64,000 nt of DNA from Streptomyces sp. NBC_00775 (GCF_036347135.1 NZ_CP108938.1:3968001-4032000), one strand, 5' to 3'. Counted from the first letter of the stretch, positions 51,355 to 60,392 are shown. Translations and numbers: made by a program. Notes: generated by a model not told the origin, from the sequence alone.

Positions 51355-52293
51355 TCAGACCGCGACCGGCTCGCCCGCGGCCGCGGCGATCTCCGCCTCG
51401 GCGACGACGCCCGTGACGCGGCGCAGCTTCTTCATGGGGCCGAGCTCGGACTCGTAGACCTTCTTGACGCCGTCACCGAGGGAGGCCTCGATGGTGCGGA
51501 TGTCGCGGACCAGGCGGGTCAGGCCCTGCGGCTCGACCGAGGCGGCCTGGTCGGAGCCCCACATGGCGCGGTCGAGGGTGATGTGACGCTCGACGAAGGT
51601 GGCGCCGAGGGCGACCGCGGCGAGCGTGGTCTGCAGGCCCGTCTCGTGGCCGGAGTAGCCGATCGGAACGTTCGGGTACTCGGCCTGGAGGGTGTTGATG
51701 ACGCGGAGGTTCAGCTCGTCCGCCTTCGCCGGGTACGTCGAGGTGGCGTGGCAGAGCAGGATGTTGTCCGAGCCGAGGACCTCGACCGCGTGGCGGATCT
51801 GCTTCGGGGTCGACATACCGGTGGAGAGGATGACCGTGCGGCCGGTGGCGCGGAGCGAGCGCAGGAGCTCGTCGTCCGTGAGGGACGCGGACGCGACCTT
51901 GTGGGCCGGGACGTCGAACTTCTCCAGGAAGGCGACGGCCTCGGTGTCCCACGGGGAGGCGAACCAGTCGATGCCCTTCTCCTTGGAGTACTCGTCGATC
52001 TGGCGGTACTCGTCCTCACCGAACTCCACACGGTGGCGGTAGTCGATGTAGGTCATGCGGCCCCAGGGGGTGTCGCGCTCGATGTCCCACTGGTCGCGCG
52101 GGGTGCAGATCTCCGGGGTGCGCTTCTGGAACTTGACGGCGTCGCAGCCGGCCTCGGCGGCGGCGTCGATCAGCTTGAAGGCGTTCTCGAGCTCGCCGTT
52201 GTGGTTGATGCCGATCTCGCCGACGACGTAGACGGGGTGGCCCGGGCCGGCGGTCTTCGAACCGAAGGTGCGCAGACGGGAGTTGGTGCTCAT
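51355..52293 (-). CDS. Sialic-acid-synthase-like enzyme (NeuB family) lacking the SAF domain
   Basis: 312 aa from ATG at 52293. It condenses phosphoenolpyruvate with a hexose derivative (mannose-6-phosphate or ManNAc) to a nine-carbon acid. TIM-barrel motifs: VYVVGEIGINHNGELENAFKLIDAAAEAGCDAVKFQKR, ASPWDTEAVAFLEKFDVPAHKVAS, STGMSTPKQI, LCHATSTYPA, GYSGHETGLQTTLAAVALGATFVERHITLDR. The chain ends 27 residues after the barrel, so the C-terminal SAF (antifreeze-like) domain of NeuB is missing. Start overlaps a region 14 nt after the NeuA stop, one operon. Kdn (deaminated) product is likely, given what is known of Streptomyces wall polymers. Confidence 0.9.
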   Translation of the reverse strand: MSTNSRLRTFGSKTAGPGHPVYVVGEIGINHNGELENAFKLIDAAAEAGCDAVKFQKRTPEICTPRDQWDIERDTPWGRMTYIDYRHRVEFGEDEYRQIDEYSKEKGIDWFASPWDTEAVAFLEKFDVPAHKVASASLTDDELLRSLRATGRTVILSTGMSTPKQIRHAVEVLGSDNILLCHATSTYPAKADELNLRVINTLQAEYPNVPIGYSGHETGLQTTLAAVALGATFVERHITLDRAMWGSDQAASVEPQGLTRLVRDIRTIEASLGDGVKKVYESELGPMKKLRRVTGVVAEAEIAAAAGEPVAV

Positions 52294-52307
52294 GGCGGGG
52301 AAGTTCC

Positions 52308-53606
52308 TTACTTGTCGAGGGAGTCGAGAGAAGGGCCGAGGATCCAGCTGGCGATCTCTCGGATCGCGCCGTCGCCACCGGGGACGGTGGTGACCGCGCG
52401 TGCGGCGCCGCGCACGACGTCGTGGGCGCTCGCGACCGCCACGGGCCAGCCCACGAGGGCGAAGCACGGGAGGTCGTTGACGTCGTTGCCGACGTAGAGC
52501 ACGCGCTCAGGCGCGATGCCCTGCTCCTCGCACCACTGCTTCAGTGCGAGGTCCTTGCGGTCGATGCCGTGCAGGACCGGGAGCTTGAGCTTCCGGGCCC
52601 GGGCGGCGACCACCGGGTTCTGTTCCGAGGACAGGATCAGCATCGTCAGCCCGCTCTTGCGGAGGGCGGCGATACCGAGTCCGTCTCCGCGGTGCACGGA
52701 GACGAACTCCCGTCCGTCGGAGTCGATCAGCACCCTGTCGTCGGTCTGGGTGCCGTCGAAGTCGAGGACGACCGCGTCGATGTCTTCGGCGGTCGGGAGG
52801 GTGCCGGGCCGGTTCGCGTCGAAGAGCGGCGCGAGGGCGCGGGCACGGGCGAGGTCGTGCGGGTCGTCGATCTCCAGCACGCGGGCCGGGTCGGTGCGCA
52901 CCAGTTCCGTACGCCCGAAGAAGCGGTGCCGGTGCTCGCGCAGGCCCGCCGCGTCCATGGCGTAGGCGGCGCCGGTCTCCAGGAGGTCCTGGGGGCGGTC
53001 CTGGCGGCGCGGGCGGAACGACTTGTCGTGGTTTACGCCGTAACCGCCGTCCGTGGCGGTGGAGTTGGCGACCTTGGTGGAGCCCCCGACCTCGGCGGTG
53101 CGCGCGGTGTCGACGACCGCCGGGTCGTCGTCCGCGTCCCGCCAGATGAAGCCGTGGAACGGGGCCACCGTCAGCGCGGTGTCCGCGCCGTTCTCCACGA
53201 CCGCGCCCGCGACCCCGTCGATGTCCTCGCGGACGATGAACGGGCTGGTGCACTGGACGAGCAGGACCACGTCGACCGGGGAGCCGTGCAGCGCCTCGTG
53301 GGCGTCCATGGCGTGCAGGACGGCGGCCTCGGAGGTGGCGGTGTCGCCGGCGATGGCGGCGGGCCGCAGCACGACCTCGGCGCCGGCCTCGCGGGCGGCG
53401 GCGGCGATCGCCTGGTCGTCCGTGGAGACCACGACGTCCGTGACGAGCCGGGTGGCGCGGCACTCGCGCACCGCGCGGGCCACCAGCGGCACACCGCCGA
53501 CGGGGAGGAGGTTCTTCGCGGGCACGCCCTTGGAGCCGCCGCGCGCGGGGATCACCGCGAGCACGCGGCGCACCGGCGCCGCTTGGCCCGCTTCCGGGTT
53601 GGTCAT
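52308..53606 (-). CDS. CMP-nonulosonate cytidylyltransferase fused to a KdsC-like HAD phosphatase
   Basis: 432 aa from ATG at 53606 (AAGGAG upstream). Residues 1-230 are an NeuA-type cytidylyltransferase (AVIPARGGSKGVPAKNLLPVGGVPL, STDDQAIA, QCTSPFIVREDIDG, ETGAAYAMD). Residues 275-432 are a HAD phosphatase (VVLDFDGTQTDDRVLID, LSSEQNPVVAARARKLKLPVLHG, GNDVNDLPCFALVG), as in mammalian CMAS. The HAD part can remove the 9-phosphate of Kdn-9-P, and the NeuA part then forms CMP-Kdn. Both steps in one chain, next to the synthase, complete the donor pathway. Confidence 0.9.
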   Translation of the reverse strand: MTNPEAGQAAPVRRVLAVIPARGGSKGVPAKNLLPVGGVPLVARAVRECRATRLVTDVVVSTDDQAIAAAAREAGAEVVLRPAAIAGDTATSEAAVLHAMDAHEALHGSPVDVVLLVQCTSPFIVREDIDGVAGAVVENGADTALTVAPFHGFIWRDADDDPAVVDTARTAEVGGSTKVANSTATDGGYGVNHDKSFRPRRQDRPQDLLETGAAYAMDAAGLREHRHRFFGRTELVRTDPARVLEIDDPHDLARARALAPLFDANRPGTLPTAEDIDAVVLDFDGTQTDDRVLIDSDGREFVSVHRGDGLGIAALRKSGLTMLILSSEQNPVVAARARKLKLPVLHGIDRKDLALKQWCEEQGIAPERVLYVGNDVNDLPCFALVGWPVAVASAHDVVRGAARAVTTVPGGDGAIREIASWILGPSLDSLDK

Positions 53607-53698
53607 GCGCTGTTCTCCTTGACGAGGAAGGCGAGAAAGGCGTGGGGGGCGGGGGGTGCCGGGGATGTGGGGACCGCCGGGTCCCTGGGCGGCGGCGC

Positions 53699-55012
53699 TC
53701 ACAGCTCTCCCATCCGCCGGATCACCGGCGCCACGCGCTGGACGCCGTGGCGGTAGGCGCCGCGGGCCGCCCGGCGCACGATCTGCCGTACGGGGCTGGG
53801 CTCCTTGTCCGCCGCGGGCGCGCCGGGCAGCGGGCTGCCGTCCGGGCCGAGGTGGTGGCGGGCGAGGATGCCGGGCAGATAGCCGGGCGCGGTGACGGGC
53901 GTGTAGTAGGGGGCGAGGGCCGGGAGTCCGGGCGCTTCCAGCAGTTCGCTGATGCGGAACCGCGCCACGTCGAAGGCCGTCTCGTACGACCCGTCGGCGG
54001 CGACGCCCTGCCGGGCCACCCACGCCGCGTCGGACACCGGCCGGTACCCGTCGTCGAGCTGGTCCCAGGAGGCGAGGCAGCCGGAGCCCACGAAGTGGTG
54101 GTTGCCGAGCGCCTCACGCACCCCGAGGTCGCTCAGGACGACGGTGGGGATACGGCGGTGCAGGGACTCCAGGGCCGCCGTGGAGCTGATGGTGACCAGC
54201 AGGTCGGTGCGGTCGAGGACCTCGCCCATGTGCCCGTACACCAGGCGGAAGTTGGCGGGCGGGTCGGCCTTCTGCACCAGCTTCTGGTAGGGCAGCTCCT
54301 CGATGTGCGTGGTGTGTTCGCCCGGCTTGGAGCGCAGCTTCAGCAGGACCTCGCGGTCCGGGTGCAGCCGTGCGTGCTGGATCAGCCGGTTCAGCAGATA
54401 CGTGCGGTCCTTGCGGCTCTCCGGTACGGAGGGCTGGGCGGCGAAGACGACCGTGTACGGGTCGTGCCCCCCGGCCGGGTACGCCGTGCCGCCCAGGAAG
54501 GGCAGCGCGACCTCGGTCACCGACTCGGCGTCGGCGCCGACCCCCTCGTACACGGCCCGGAAACGGTCCGCGTCCTGGCGGGAGTTGGCGAGGACGAGGT
54601 CCGCGCCGTGCCGCAGCAGCAGCCCGTCGGCGAGCTTCTCGTAGACGACGCCGACATAGCCGGTGACGACCACGGGCCGCTTCGTCCGCCCGTCCCAGGC
54701 GCGGGCCAGCCCGTGCAGCATCGCCTGGACGGCGCCGCCGACGAGGGCGAGGACCAGGACGTCGTACTGCTCCTCCGCCATGTCGCGCAGGAATTCGACG
54801 GCGGTGACCTCGCGGAGGGAATCCGCGCGGACGCCGACTTCTTCGAGCTGGCGGGCGGTGGGGGTGGCACGGCCGCGCAGGAGGTATCCGTCGAGGTGGA
54901 TGTCCGATTCAGTAGGAGAAATACGGTTCGCGGTGAGCGAGCCCCATTTCCACCGGGTATCGGAGTCCGCCAGGACGGCGACCCGCAGGAACTTCGTGGT
55001 ACTTGCTGGCAC
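53699..55012 (-). CDS. Glycosyltransferase-like protein (DUF6716-type) of the wall polymer cluster
   Basis: 437 aa from GTG at 55012; a TTG at 55051 gives a longer version. No strong ribosome site is seen, so a leaderless start is possible. FLRVAVLADSDTRWKWGSLTANRI opens the chain. Later come DVLVLALVGGAVQAMLHGLARAW, VVTGYVGVVYEKLADGLLLRHGADLVLANSRQDADRF and LLVTISSTAALESLHRRIPTVVLSDLGVREALGNHHFVGSGCLASW, a GT-B-type arrangement related to polysialyltransferase-like enzymes. It probably acts on the polymer, for example starting or modifying it. Not proven. Confidence 0.78.
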   Translation of the reverse strand: MPASTTKFLRVAVLADSDTRWKWGSLTANRISPTESDIHLDGYLLRGRATPTARQLEEVGVRADSLREVTAVEFLRDMAEEQYDVLVLALVGGAVQAMLHGLARAWDGRTKRPVVVTGYVGVVYEKLADGLLLRHGADLVLANSRQDADRFRAVYEGVGADAESVTEVALPFLGGTAYPAGGHDPYTVVFAAQPSVPESRKDRTYLLNRLIQHARLHPDREVLLKLRSKPGEHTTHIEELPYQKLVQKADPPANFRLVYGHMGEVLDRTDLLVTISSTAALESLHRRIPTVVLSDLGVREALGNHHFVGSGCLASWDQLDDGYRPVSDAAWVARQGVAADGSYETAFDVARFRISELLEAPGLPALAPYYTPVTAPGYLPGILARHHLGPDGSPLPGAPAADKEPSPVRQIVRRAARGAYRHGVQRVAPVIRRMGEL

Positions 55013-55210
55013 GTCCAAGACGCTAGAAAGCGATGTGGAGTTGCGGCCCAACCTGAATGCAACAAAGGGTTAACAGCACATCGACGAATGGCGAATCGGG
55101 CCGCTTAGGCACAGGAAAAAAGCCTGGTTCACAGCTTCGCCACGCGCCGTTCACCTGGCATCAAGCCGCCGGTCAAGACGAATGCCGGGCCGCCGCCTAA
55201 CGTCACATGG

Positions 55211-56188
55211 GTGGTCAAGCTCTCCGTCATCGTGCCGTTCTACAACGTGCAGCAATACGCGCCCGACACTCTGAAGAGCCTGCGTGCGAACGCGCGGGCG
55301 GACTTCGAATTCATTCTCGTCGACGACTGTTCGCGCGACGAGACACCGGACATCCTCGCGCGCGCGGAGCGCGAGCTCCCGGGCGCGGTGTATGTCAGAC
55401 ATGAGAAGAACGGAGGACTGGCGACCGCGCGCAACACGGGCATCGACGCGGCACGCGGCGACTACCTCACGTTCCTCGACGGGGACGACTGGCTCGCCCC
55501 CGGCTATTACGAGCAACTCCTGGCCTCCATCGAGGACTTGGGCTGCGACTTCGTCCGTACGGACCATGTCCAGTGCACCGCCCGCGCCCGCACCATCCAC
55601 CGTGTTCCGCAGGGCCGGCGGGGTGTGGTGATGAATCCGCGCGACGCGATCCTGCCCGCCGACCGGTCCACCTCCGTCGACTACGCCTACGCCTGGGCGG
55701 GCATCTACCACCGCCGGCTGGTCGACCGCGGACTGCTGCACTTCACCCACGGACTGCGTACGGCCGAGGACCGGCCGTGGATCTGGAAACTGCACCGGGA
55801 GGCGGAATCCTTCGCCACGGTGGGGCTGCTCGGCGTGTTCTACCGGCGTGGCGTGGCCTCCTCTCTCACCCAGATCGGCGACGTACGCCAGCTCGATTTC
55901 ATTCGCGCGTTCGATCAGGTCGTGGCGGAAACCGCCGAGGATCGTGACGCGGAAAAACTCCTGCCCAAAGCCGTGCGCACATATTGCGCGATTATTTCCC
56001 ATCACCTGGGATCCATCGAAAGGTTCGAGCCAGCGGTGGCACGGAAACTCAAGTCCATGAGCGCCGTCGCCCTGCGGCGTATGCCGCAGGACGTGCTCGA
56101 CGACGCCCTCGACTCGATGGACATCCAGCGCGCCACCCGGCTGCGCCGGCTGCGCCGCCGTCCCGCCGCCACGGGGGTGGCCGCGTGA
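55211..56188 (+). CDS. Family-2 glycosyltransferase
   Basis: 325 aa, GTG start. GT-A fold: LSVIVPFYNVQQYAPDTLKSL, VDDCSRDETPDIL, NGGLATARNTGIDAARGDYLTFLDGDDWLAPGYY, with the metal DxD in DGDDW. A later segment (RTDHVQCTARA, TAEDRPWIWKLHREAESF) has the ED of the acceptor site. It adds a neutral sugar from a nucleotide donor, probably to the same polymer as the neighbouring enzymes. Divergent from the DUF6716 gene; overlaps the next gene by 4 nt. Confidence 0.92.
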   Translation: MVKLSVIVPFYNVQQYAPDTLKSLRANARADFEFILVDDCSRDETPDILARAERELPGAVYVRHEKNGGLATARNTGIDAARGDYLTFLDGDDWLAPGYYEQLLASIEDLGCDFVRTDHVQCTARARTIHRVPQGRRGVVMNPRDAILPADRSTSVDYAYAWAGIYHRRLVDRGLLHFTHGLRTAEDRPWIWKLHREAESFATVGLLGVFYRRGVASSLTQIGDVRQLDFIRAFDQVVAETAEDRDAEKLLPKAVRTYCAIISHHLGSIERFEPAVARKLKSMSAVALRRMPQDVLDDALDSMDIQRATRLRRLRRRPAATGVAA

Positions 56189-57519
56189 CCACCCAGATCT
56201 TCCTGGCGTCCACGCTGTACGGAACGGCCACGCTCGCCGCCGCCCTGGACACCGAGTGTTTCGCGCCGGCCGACCGGCGCATCCTGCTCGTCTCCAACAA
56301 CGCGGCGACACCCGAGACGACGTCCGGCGTGGACGAGATGCCCGGCTTCGAGCAGCTGCGCGGCCGCTTCGACGACGTGATCTCCTGGAACGAGACCATC
56401 TCGCCCTTCCACCCCGGCGGTTGGGCCCCGCGGCTCGACGACGTGCCCCTGTGGGAGCGGCATCTGCGGCTCGCCTGGAACCTGGGCGACGACGACATCG
56501 AGCTGGCCGTCGAGTCGATCCAGGTGAACCCTGCGCTCGGCGTCGCGCAGATCTTCACCGGCGCGCCCGTCACCGTCTACGCGGACGGCCTGATGAGCTA
56601 CGGCCCCACCCGCAACAAGATCGACCCGCTGGTCGGCACCCGGGTGACCCGCCTGCTCCACCTGGACCTGGTCCCGGGCCTGAGGCCCCTGCTCCTCACG
56701 GAGTTCGACGTCGAGCCGGAGATCGTGCCGACGGACGCGTTCGTGAAGGTGCTCGCCGAACTCGTGGACACCGGCGACACGTTGCCCGCCATCGACGAAC
56801 CGGCACTCCTCCTCGGCCAGTACCTCTCCGCGCTGGACATCCTCACCGCCGAGGAGGAGGAGAACCTCCACGTACGGATGCTGAAGGGCGCCCTCGCGCT
56901 CGGCCACACCCGCGTGGTGTTCAAGCCGCACCCCTCGGCCCCGGCCCGCTGGTCGCGCCTGCTGGAGAAGGAGGCCGAGAAGCTCGGCGCCGACCTCACG
57001 GTGCTCGACACCCCGGTCCTCGCCGAGGTGCTCTACCAGCGGATGCGCCCCGCCCTGGTCGTCGGCTGCTTCTCCACCGCGCTGCTCACGGCGTCCGCGC
57101 TGTACGGCCTGCCGGTCGCCCGCATCGGCACTGGGTCGCTCCTCGACCGTCTCACGCCGTACGAGAACAGCAACCGCATCCCCGTGACGATCGTGGACGC
57201 CCTGCTGCCCGAGCTGACGGACGAGGCGGCGGTCACCGAGCAGCGGCACGGTCTGGATGTTGCGGCCCTCACCCGACTCGTACGCGCCGTTGGGTTCGCC
57301 ATGCAGCCGAAGATCTACCCGGACCTGCGCAAGGCCGCCGAGGACTATCTGACGCACCATCTGAACCAGCGCACCTGGCGGTACTTCAAGCGTCGCCGCC
57401 TCACCTCGCTGGCGCTGCCCGGCGCGGTCCCCTCGCAGCTCGCCTTCATCCCGCGCAACGCGACGGTCCGCCGAGTGGCGCGCCGCGCACGGTCGTTGAA
57501 GCGGGCGGCACTCGGATGA
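56185..57519 (+). CDS. Polysialyltransferase family protein
   Basis: 444 aa, GTG start overlapping the glycosyltransferase stop. TTQIFLASTLYGTATLAAALDTECFAPADRRILLVSNNA is a recognised head of the alpha-2,8-polysialyltransferase-like family. VVFKPHPSAPARWSRLLEKEAEKLGADLTVLDTPVLAEVLYQRMRPALVVGCFSTALLTASALYGLPVARIG holds the donor motifs (HP and SS/FST). It most likely polymerises CMP-activated nonulosonic acid. Co-translated with the gene before and the acyltransferase after. Confidence 0.88.
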   Translation: MTTQIFLASTLYGTATLAAALDTECFAPADRRILLVSNNAATPETTSGVDEMPGFEQLRGRFDDVISWNETISPFHPGGWAPRLDDVPLWERHLRLAWNLGDDDIELAVESIQVNPALGVAQIFTGAPVTVYADGLMSYGPTRNKIDPLVGTRVTRLLHLDLVPGLRPLLLTEFDVEPEIVPTDAFVKVLAELVDTGDTLPAIDEPALLLGQYLSALDILTAEEEENLHVRMLKGALALGHTRVVFKPHPSAPARWSRLLEKEAEKLGADLTVLDTPVLAEVLYQRMRPALVVGCFSTALLTASALYGLPVARIGTGSLLDRLTPYENSNRIPVTIVDALLPELTDEAAVTEQRHGLDVAALTRLVRAVGFAMQPKIYPDLRKAAEDYLTHHLNQRTWRYFKRRRLTSLALPGAVPSQLAFIPRNATVRRVARRARSLKRAALG

Positions 57520-58685
57520 CCGCCTCAGCTTCCGCTTCCACCTCGGCGGAAGCGCGGCTCGCACCGGCCGGCGATGCCGCCGGCGTCCCGGCCCGGATAA
57601 TCCCCCGGGCGCACGCGCCACGTCTGCGTGCGCTCGACGGGCTGCGGCTCATCGCCGCGCTGATGGTCGCCGCGTACCACTACGGCGGGCGGGACGGCGA
57701 GGTCGCGCAGGCGTGGGGCAGTTCGGCGAGGCACCAGTTCCCGCTGCTGCACTCGTACTTCGCGTACGGCTGCCTGGGTGTCCAGGTCTTCTTCGTGATC
57801 AGCGGCTTCGTGATCTGCATGAGCGGCTGGGGCAGGCCCCTGCGCTCGTTCTTCGCCTCCCGCGCGTCACGCCTCCTGCCCGCCTACTGGGCGGCGGTGA
57901 TCATCGTGACGGCGGTCTTCGCGCTGCCCGTGGTCGCGTACAAGGCGGTCGCGCCGAGCGACGCGCTGGTGAACCTGACGATGCTGCAGCAACCCCTCGG
58001 CGTGGACCGGGTGCTGGGCGTCTGCTGGACCCTCTGGGCGGAGGTCCGCTTCTACGCCCTCTTCGCCCTGTGCATCGTCCTGCCGGGCGCCAGCCGGCAG
58101 CGGGTGATCCTCTTCTGCGCGGGCTGGACCCTGGCGGCGGCCATCGCGCAGGCCGCGAACGAGCCACTGCTGAACATCGTCCTGATGCCGGAGTACTCCT
58201 CGTACTTCGTCGGCGGCGTCGGCCTCTACCTCGTCCACCGCAACCGGCGGGACGCGTACGCCTGGGGCATCGTGGGCGTGAGCTGGCTGATCGGCCAGCA
58301 CTACGCCGTGGTGAAGCTGTGGCACGCCCCGAACCCGGACTTCTTCTCCTACCGCACGTCGTTCGGCATCATCCTGGTCGTCACGTTCGGCTATCTGGCG
58401 GTGGCGGCCATCGCGCTCGGCTGGCTGAACTGGGCCAACTGGCGCTGGCTGTCGGTCGCGGGGGCCCTTACGTACCCCTTCTACCTGGTCCACGAACACC
58501 TGGGCTGGGTCGCCATAAAGGCCTACCACCAGACCCTGGGCATCCCGTCGTACGGCACGTTCCTGCTGACGGTAGCGACGATGCTGCTGCTGGCCTGGCT
58601 GCTGAACCGGTACGTGGAGGAGCGGCTGGCGCCGCGGCTGCGTGCGGCGCTGAACCGTGGGCCCGTCCCGAGCCGCCAGGGCTAG
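57516..58685 (+). CDS. Acyltransferase-3 family membrane protein
   Basis: 389 aa, ATG overlapping the previous gene by 4 nt. About ten helices. RLRALDGLRLIAALMVAAYHYGG contains the conserved RLxxLDGLR and the HY catalytic region; GVQVFFVISGFVI and RASRLLPAYW follow, all typical of OafA/NodX-type O-acyltransferases. It probably acetylates or otherwise acylates the wall polymer outside the membrane. Last gene of the rightward unit. Confidence 0.92.
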   Translation: MTASASASTSAEARLAPAGDAAGVPARIIPRAHAPRLRALDGLRLIAALMVAAYHYGGRDGEVAQAWGSSARHQFPLLHSYFAYGCLGVQVFFVISGFVICMSGWGRPLRSFFASRASRLLPAYWAAVIIVTAVFALPVVAYKAVAPSDALVNLTMLQQPLGVDRVLGVCWTLWAEVRFYALFALCIVLPGASRQRVILFCAGWTLAAAIAQAANEPLLNIVLMPEYSSYFVGGVGLYLVHRNRRDAYAWGIVGVSWLIGQHYAVVKLWHAPNPDFFSYRTSFGIILVVTFGYLAVAAIALGWLNWANWRWLSVAGALTYPFYLVHEHLGWVAIKAYHQTLGIPSYGTFLLTVATMLLLAWLLNRYVEERLAPRLRAALNRGPVPSRQG

Positions 58686-59093
58686 ACGGTGCGGACGTCG
58701 CGCTCCACAACGCGGCGCAGGCACCCGCGCCTCTCCTCACTTATCGACCGCAAACGCCCCGGACGCTCAACGCTCACGGGCGAGGGCCCGCAGTGAGCAC
58801 ACTTTCTCGGCCGGGGACAGTTTTCTCTTGCCTGTTATTCCCAAACCGGGCGGACTATGATCCGACGCTGTTTTCTCGCATGCGATGATCCCGGCTTCTT
58901 GCCATTGTCCGCATTGCGCGCTGCGCTTGGGTCGAAAGAGTGACGTGGATCTGAACTCTTCCACACCTTTCCGTACGTGGAGGGATTCACTCCATCTATC
59001 ACAGATAGCCGAAACCCGCGCTTGTGAGATGCCCCTACGCCTCCATAGCGTGTGATCCGGAACAAGTCAGCATTGCCGAACAGAGGAGAGCTC
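58686..59093. other. Gene-free stretch before the small secreted protein gene
   Basis: 408 nt, AT-richer than its surroundings after 58800. Two similar blocks, CAGTTTTCTC and CTGTTTTCTCG, are at about 58817 and 58868. It probably holds a regulated promoter. No gene is seen. Confidence 0.5.
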
Positions 59094-59501
59094 GTGAAGT
59101 CTCGTTTCCGTCTATCGGCCGCTGTCGCCGCCGTGTCACTGGCAGCTGCGGGCGCGGTGGGAGTGTCCACGACGCCCGCAGCCGCGGCGTCCGCCACCTG
59201 TTTTGGCTACGCAGGGAACCTCAACGCATACGGCGCGGACTATGTCGCCTGGCAATACGGGCCGTCCGAATGCTTCGGTGTGGCACCCTCAGGAACCATT
59301 TGGCACACGTGGTCGGGCGCGGGTAGCTGGAAGGAGATGCCGGGCAACGGCAGAGCCTTGCACTTCATCGGCTACTTCGAGAACTCTGCCGGCAAGGCCG
59401 TCAAGGTCGTGACGGAGGCCGGAAACTACTACTGCAATTATGACGACTACGCGACCAATACGTGGGGCGGCTGGTACGGGACGTCCACCGACCACTGCTG
59501 A
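59094..59501 (+). CDS. Small secreted Tyr/Trp/Cys-containing protein
   Basis: 135 aa from GTG at 59094, with GAGGAGAG 7 nt upstream. Signal peptide KSRFRLSAAVAAVSLAAAGAVGVSTTPAAAASA. The mature protein (about 100 aa) is rich in Gly, Tyr, Trp and Asn and has four cysteines that could make two disulfides. No family is recognised. Size, signal and aromatic content recall small extracellular inhibitors or lectin-like proteins, but this is speculation. A strong terminator follows at 59513. Confidence 0.8.
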   Translation: MKSRFRLSAAVAAVSLAAAGAVGVSTTPAAAASATCFGYAGNLNAYGADYVAWQYGPSECFGVAPSGTIWHTWSGAGSWKEMPGNGRALHFIGYFENSAGKAVKVVTEAGNYYCNYDDYATNTWGGWYGTSTDHC

Positions 59502-59512
59502 ACCGCATCCAA

Positions 59513-59547
59513 CCGTTTCCGGGTGGCCAACACCCACCCGGAAACGG
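59513..59547. terminator. Hairpin terminator after the small secreted protein
   Basis: Perfect 14-bp stem CCGTTTCCGGGTGG / CCACCCGGAAACGG with a 7-nt loop. Confidence 0.88.
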
Positions 59548-59732
59548 GAGCGGTCGGCCGAACAGGTACGACATCTCTGCCAAGGTTTCCGAGAATCCCG
59601 GATGCCGGCTCATGCCGATCCCGGACTGCTAAATTCCACCACTCCAATTCGCATATTGCACCCGGCATCGATCTGGGTTCATTGGCTTATTCCACTGCGG
59701 GCTCCCGCGGCACCGCCACCGGGACTCTTCGG

Positions 59733-60383
59733 TCAACTGACCTCGTACCGCGTCTCGATCCCCGCGATCACCAGCGCCAGCCCCTCTTCGAAGTGCCGTT
59801 CGTAGTCCTCGAAGATCTCCGCGCCCGCCGCGGCCGACAGGGGGAAGTCGGCCATCAGGCGGGCGCGTTCTTCCATGTCGTAGCCGTCCCGGCGCTCGCC
59901 CGGGAGCGGCTCGACGCTTTGTTCCTCGGTGACGAAGCCCAGCGTGTACATGAAGGCGGTCGTGGTCGCGCGGACCGCCTGGGTGAGGGTGAAGCCGGCC
60001 TCCGTGAAGAGGCGCAGGGTCCGCTCCATCTCGACGGCGTGCAGGGTGCCGGTGAAGCGTGAGCCGCTGAAGACCCTGGCGCCGTCGCGGTAGCTCAGCA
60101 GCGCGGTGCGCAGTCCGCGGCCGGACGTCAGGAGCCGTTCCTGCCAGGTGGTGTCGAGGGCGGGCTCCCCGTCCGCGGCCATCCGCCGGTACATCTCCGT
60201 CGCCATCTCGTCGAGCAGCGCCTGCTTGTCCTTGAAGTGCCAGTACAGAGCCGGTGCCTTGACGTCCAGCTCCTTGGCGATGGCGCGCAGGGTCAGGCCC
60301 TCCAGGCCGACCTCGTTCAGCAGCTTCAGGGCGGTGTCCGCGACCCGTTTGCGGTCGAGGGGCGCTCGTCGTTCCGTACTCAC
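59733..60383 (-). CDS. TetR-family transcriptional regulator
   Basis: 216 aa from GTG at 60383. HTH: DRKRVADTALKLLNEVGLEGLTLRAIAKELDVKAPALYWHFKDKQALLDEMA; the C-terminal domain matches the TetR_C group of tetracycline-repressor-like proteins. It is divergent from a flavin monooxygenase, and two identical palindromes lie between. It is expected to repress both genes until a ligand (an antibiotic or aromatic compound) binds. The 59548-59732 gap to its 3' side has no gene. Confidence 0.93.
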   Translation of the reverse strand: MSTERRAPLDRKRVADTALKLLNEVGLEGLTLRAIAKELDVKAPALYWHFKDKQALLDEMATEMYRRMAADGEPALDTTWQERLLTSGRGLRTALLSYRDGARVFSGSRFTGTLHAVEMERTLRLFTEAGFTLTQAVRATTTAFMYTLGFVTEEQSVEPLPGERRDGYDMEERARLMADFPLSAAAGAEIFEDYERHFEEGLALVIAGIETRYEVS

Positions 60384-60392
60384 GCTTGACAG

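Noticed and set aside
52308..54023. 571-codon version of the cytidylyltransferase gene
   Set aside because: The extra 5' part is antisense-like Pro/Arg-rich sequence overlapping the DUF6716 gene; ATG 53606 has a proper ribosome site and begins the family domain.
59440..59805. 121-codon rightward frame across the terminator at 59513
   Set aside because: It overlaps the end of the secreted protein gene and crosses a strong hairpin; no motif or ribosome site.
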